From Phallusia mammillata (taxonomy: Eukaryota; Chordata; Ascidiacea; Phlebobranchia; Ascidiidae), in assembly GCA_003260075.1 (NCBI GenBank), contig QLIY01000518.1, positions 1-64,000 of the forward strand: a stretch of DNA of 64,000 nt, given 5' to 3'. Every line of letters starts with the position of its first letter. The stretch's first letter is position 1. Under the pieces are notes generated by a model. The model did not search any database. It saw only the letters and a list, made by a program, of their open reading frames with translations, and was not told where the DNA came from. A program made the position numbers and the translations under genes. Positions 59,909 through 64,000 of the stretch are shown piece after piece.

Positions 59909-61316
59909 ATGAAGATCTTTCTGGCAAATTGCTTTATGCTAGGCATGCTTCTCAGAGCTTACGGTAAGCAGCGTTGGTTGTAATATTACGCCAGTCTTGT
60001 AAATTCAAGGGGGGGGGGATTATTTGCACTGCCTGTTCAAAACTATGAAGATCTTTCTGGCAAATTGCTTTATGATAGGCATGCTTCTCAGAGCTAACGG
60101 TAAGCAGCGTTGGTTGTAATATTACGCCAGTCTTGTAAATTCAAGGTTCGTTTACTGTAATCTTTAGGTCTTAAATGCATGACGTGCAAAGACGCGAATG
60201 GTTTTGAACAATGCGATGTCAACGGGAGGTTGCAAACATGTATGACAAACCAGGTAAAACTTGCAGTAAAATGTGTGTACCTATATTGTTAACGTCCGCA
60301 AATGAAATCTTTTCATCACAAGGAAGGGGTCTCGTGGTAATGACATAAAACACTGTAAAAACGTTTGGAATAAAACATGTGCCTTAAACGTTTTTTCGGC
60401 ACTACAGTTACAACATTGCGATAAGGAAAAGTAACTAACGATTTGTAGATGTCCTGTGAAACAATTGTTCGTCGTTATGGAGATCATCTAAGGGTCGCAA
60501 AGGGATGCAAAAATGCGGGAGCTTGCAGAAGCAACCAAGTACAGGTGTAATAGAGTGCTTTGAATATAAATGATTTTCACAGGATCTGTCTCTTTAAAAT
60601 AGTAGGCATGTTAATGTCCACGATCTATGCCTCAAAGTGTTTCAGAAAGTGATTATAAGGAAGTAAATGCTTCTGACCCAAAATCAGTAAACACGAACTT
60701 GTTAAAAATCGAGAGGAAATATTTCGCCCGTAAGCTTTGTCAGTCTCTAAAAACTGCAAACAACGAAAGTTAATGATTATAGTGTGCGATTATAAGAACC
60801 TTGACGTGGCTGTTTAACAAAACAGTTAAAATGAACAGAACCACAGAAGATCAGGAATTTCTACGCAATGGAACTCGGATCAAACCAACTCAATATGCAC
60901 GTGCTGTTGTGGAACGGATTTGTGCAATGCTGGAATGCCAACGTGTGTTAACAATTACCGTAACCCGTTTCCAGGTTAGATAATTGAACTTAATTGAATA
61001 CAAGTACACTACTATTTCGACGCAACAACACACATTTTCGCAAAAAAATTATCGTTTGGGTGGTTTCCACGCCGGCATAGAAACGGCATAGAAGCTTTGC
61101 AAAAACGGACCTAATATTAACTGTGCTTTTTCTGCCAGAACACGTCCAATGCTTGTGTCCGTGTAAAAGACATATCTTAAGGTTTGGTCTATTTTTTAGT
61201 CCAAGACTGCTCACAAGTACCCATCAACTTTCCTCATGGAAACATTCTGTGCCACAACGAAAACAAAACTGGATCAGTTTGTGAATATCAATGCACTGGA
61301 CAGGATTACGGTGTCT
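59909..61316 (+). CDS. Array unit 16, first haplotype-like copy (group E), partial
   Basis: Exon 1 is present at 59909-59963 and again at 60045-60099, either side of 10 G (60009-60018). Exon 2 is 60168-60253, exon 3 60449-60544, exon 4 60839-60974. Exon 5 runs from 61200 until it is cut at GVW by 10 G (61317-61326). Signal peptide MKIFLANCFMLGMLLRAY; LU opens GLKCMTCKDANGFEQ. In exon 4 the cysteine of STQC is replaced by Trp (TGG at 60869-60871), which would unpair an LU disulfide. The second copy has Cys there. The sequence then jumps back to intron 2, giving a second version of exons 3-5. Confidence 0.75.
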
Positions 61317-63696
61317 GGGGGGGGGGACTAACGATTTGCAGATGTCCTGTGAAACAGTTGTGCGTCGTTATGGAGATCATCTAAGGGTCACAAAGGGATG
61401 CAAAAATGCGGAAGCTTGCAGAAGCAACCAAGTACAGGTGGAATAGAGTGCTTTATGTGTACCGACATTTAACTTATAAAACAGGCATATTGCCTATACT
61501 CCCATGTGATTACAGTGTAAATTTAAATGCTTTTCACAGGTGCTGTCACTCTAAATTAGTACGCATGTTAATACTGATTATAGTAACGTTAATGAGTCTG
61601 TTTAATATAAACAGAACCACAGAAGATCAGGAATTTCTACACAATGCAACTCAGATCAAACCAGTACAGTATGCACGTGCTGTTGTAAAATGGATTTGTG
61701 CAACGCTGGAATGCCAACGTGTGTTAACAATTACCGGAACCCGTTTCCAGGTTAGATAATTGAACTTAATTGGATACAAGTACACTACAATTTCGACGCA
61801 AGAACACACTTTTTCGCAAAAAATACGTTTTGGTGGTTTCACGCCTACGGCATAGAAGCTTTGCAAAACACGGACATAAAATTAATTATCCTCATTTCTG
61901 GAAGAAGACGTTTAATGCTTTGAATAATAGAGATTAGTGTTCGTGCAAAAAGGCACATGTTTGGTTTTGTCTATTTTTTAGTCCAAGACTGTCCACAAGT
62001 ACCAACCAACTTTCCTCACGGAAACATTCGGTGCCACAACGAAAACAAAGCTGGATCAGTTTGTGAATATCAATGCACTGGACAGGATTACGGTGTCTGG
62101 CCAACTGAACGTAACACAAACGTTTGTCTTGGCAATGGAACATGGGCTCACAAGGAGCCTTGTTGCACACGTAAGTTTATTTCATAGGTGCTTCTACAGC
62201 AGCTAGCCAAATGGTGTGTTTTTCTTAGGTCCCTGCCCGCCATACTATCTTTTGGATGACTTACTGCTAGTTCATTTCTCTGATATTGAAGAAGAATTAT
62301 TTCAATTTCTAGTTAAAGGAATTGCATAGTGCGTTGTTGACGTTGGTAAAGTAAACCATAAATGATAATGCTCTTGAAAAATCCAATGCTTCCGATTTAT
62401 AGTTTACCATACATAAACCAGTCTATATTAATTTTAGCAATTTAAAACCGAATCCTTCGTGCTTCTATCATTTAAATCATTTTGAAAGTTCCTGCTTTTG
62501 GCGATTTAAAATAAATATCCCAACAAAATGATTTATTGGTCCTCATTGAAATAGAATCGAGCAGAGTTCTGTGCGCAAACAATTCAACATAAAATAAGCA
62601 AATATACTTTTTCAACAGTGCTGCAATTGCAGAAGACGCTACTAAGATATCTATCATGTACTTTAGCGGGCGTCCCATTGAATCAACGGCTGTGAGATTT
62701 AACGAGTATGGCGCAAACGCAAGTCGTTTGCAACAACTTACAATGGAGAAAAGGAAAATAGTAAACGAAGGTACATGAAAATCAACTAAAATGTGTGAAC
62801 CGAAATCTTAGAAGTATTTCGTTGGTTGTAGTTCAAGCCGATTGCTAAACTGCAATGTTGAAACCAGGTTTTCCAACCGGGTGGGGGTACTTTAATTTGT
62901 ACATGCGGTTTGTTAATGAATACACTTTTTACTACGAATATTACCGGTGTCGTTAATAAACAAACCCATTTCGAATGGTCGGCTTAGCATTTACTATGTA
63001 GACTTTTGTGGAGAAATAAAAAAGTTTTTTTGTTAAGTGAGGAAATCGTCGATAAAGGTTGGTGACCACTGATTTAACCAAATTTGTTACTATGACTCAA
63101 ATAAAAACGATTTTTGCGATTAGGCCCAGTTAATATCGGTGCTGCCATGAGATATGCTTTGGACAACCTTTTAACTGAGAAAGCAAGAATGAGAGACAAC
63201 AGAGTTCCGAAAACACTTAATATTATAACCGACCGGAACTCAGATGACGATATAAAAGCTGTGTCGGAAGAAGCAAGAAGACGTGGAATTTTAGTGAGTT
63301 AAATCCCAAGACAAAAGAATATTAGTACGAAAGGCCAATTAGTTAGAGCAGAGACTCTTGTCGATTCCTTTGTACATATATGTCTAAATTCTTTGCGTCC
63401 ATGTTATGAAAAATGCGAAATACATATATTACTATTGTGCTATAACTGACAACCTGTGACAGGGTTTCGAACTGTTATCTTCCATTTAACTTTTTAAATT
63501 TTAGGTTTATGTGGTGCCTCACCTAACAGAAGGATACGAGTTCGACCGCAAGCAGTTTTTGGACATGGCAGGAGATGAAGAACATATATTTCCATACAAC
63601 AGAAACGATTCCGAAAGTGCTGCAGCACAGGCGCAAGACATAACCAGTCACTTTTGCAAGGATCCTTGCAATCATGTTCTACACGATCACCCGTAG
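60045..63696 (+). CDS. Array unit 16: secreted LU-CCP-vWA protein (group E), composite of both copies
   Basis: Using the second versions the exons are 60045-60099, 60168-60253, 61342-61437, 61615-61750, 61982-62170, 62229-62328, 62619-62770, 63124-63293, 63505-63696; 1176 nt, 391 residues, open. CCP has PHGNIRC, CEYQC, NGTW, PCC. The vWA begins DDLLLVHFSDIE and is the shortest here. It retains Asp in ITDRNSDDDI and lacks the usual VFGFE strand (VYVVPHLTEG). The tail is HFCKDPCNHVLHDHP, with Asn for the usual Asp. Intron 6 starts TA|GTGCGT, overlapping an in-frame TAG. Intron 7 carries a decayed hAT MITE. Poly(A) signal at 63839-63844. Exons 3-4 of the first copy (60449-60974) are the alternative haplotype. 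Confidence 0.8.
62865..63071. mobile_element. Decayed hAT-like MITE in intron 7 of unit 16
   Basis: Left end CAGGTTTTCCAACCGGGTG and right end AAGGTTGGTGACCACTG are imperfect inverted repeats of the CAGTGGTTCCCAACC type. The 8-bp flanks match at only five of eight positions, so it is old or only partly delimited. Confidence 0.5.
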
Positions 63697-64000
63697 ATAA
63701 CATCACGTAAAATAATTTTACTTGATATCATGCTTTTTATTTCAATTTTGCATCTTTAAATGCAATGAACACAAAGATAAGTTTAAGACAACACATGATT
63801 TTGCTTTATTTCTGCAATATTATTCTTGTTTATGAAACAATAAACTTTTGAATCATTTATTTCAGGTATTACCCATGTGAAAGTAACACTATAATACCAA
63901 TGCAGTGTTGTGCCAAAATGTTTTTTACACAAGTGCAAAATTATAAAACACACAAAACCCAAAACATACCGCAACTTCCACATAACTGAAGTACTAAATG
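63697..64000. other. 3' flank of unit 16
   Basis: Holds the AATAAA signal at 63839-63844 and no start of a further unit. The array may continue beyond the window. Confidence 0.5.

Noticed and set aside
12153..61326. G tracts as recombination signals (switch-region-like) driving gene diversification
   Set aside because: The fixed run length, almost single orientation, placement at haplotype-like overlaps and company of single n bases fit assembly joins better; kept only as a hypothesis to be excluded by long reads.
2082..63696. Identification as complement factor B or C2
   Set aside because: Only one CCP precedes the vWA, there is an LU domain in front, and no serine protease exons are found after any vWA.
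2082..63696. GPI-anchored Ly6 proteins
   Set aside because: No C-terminal hydrophobic segment follows any unit; the proteins end in a hydrophilic Cys/His tail.

Overview
This is animal (eukaryotic) genomic DNA. The genes are split into nine short exons by mostly small AT-rich introns with GT-AG borders. The sequence carries non-LTR retrotransposon and hAT-type MITE debris, and nothing suggests a prokaryotic operon. An invertebrate deuterostome, perhaps an ascidian tunicate, would fit the compact introns, the heavy haplotype divergence and the mix of complement-like domains. That assignment is an inference; no species-diagnostic gene is present.

From about 2.1 kb to 63.7 kb the window is one head-to-tail array on the + strand: 16 paralogous loci of one multidomain secreted-protein family, two of them assembled twice. 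Every unit has the same plan: exon 1 signal peptide; exons 2-4 one Ly6/uPAR (LU, three-finger) domain; exon 5 one CCP/sushi domain; exons 6-9 one von Willebrand factor A (vWA) domain ending in a Cys/His tail (..HFC..PCDHVLHD..). Intact products are about 389-395 residues, with no transmembrane segment, GPI signal or protease domain. Intron phases are the same in every copy (1,0,0,1,1,2,1,0), so the LU block and the CCP exon are each symmetrical 1-1 modules. Neighbours are most alike: group A (units 1-4 and the 3' half of 5), group B (5' half of 5, units 6-7), group C (8-10), group D (11-14), group E (15-16). This is what local tandem duplication would give. Unit 5 is a visible A/B chimera that still carries a relic of its replaced CCP exon.

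By region: 1-1980 holds part of a minus-strand LINE (ORF1 plus the ORF2 endonuclease). 2082-15087 has group A units 1-4; unit 2 has a C-tract disruption and unit 4 a one-base frameshift. 16145-25525 has units 5-7; unit 7 has a nonsense codon and other damage. 26734-41142 has group C, including a ~4.3 kb segment assembled twice. 42331-55008 has group D, which shares a proximal promoter block. 56177-63696 has group E. Four complete hAT MITEs with exact 8-bp target duplications are present, three of them in intron 8 of different units.

Nineteen poly-G runs and one poly-C run, many exactly 10 bases, and two single n bases sit in the sequence, mostly where flanking sequence is repeated. I read them as assembly joins between haplotype fragments, so several apparent gene lesions are probably not biological. 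How the genes act is not visible. CCP next to vWA recalls complement factor B/C2 and LU recalls CD59/uPAR. A polymorphic, expanding, secreted family of this kind suits recognition, defence or gamete roles, but that is inference.
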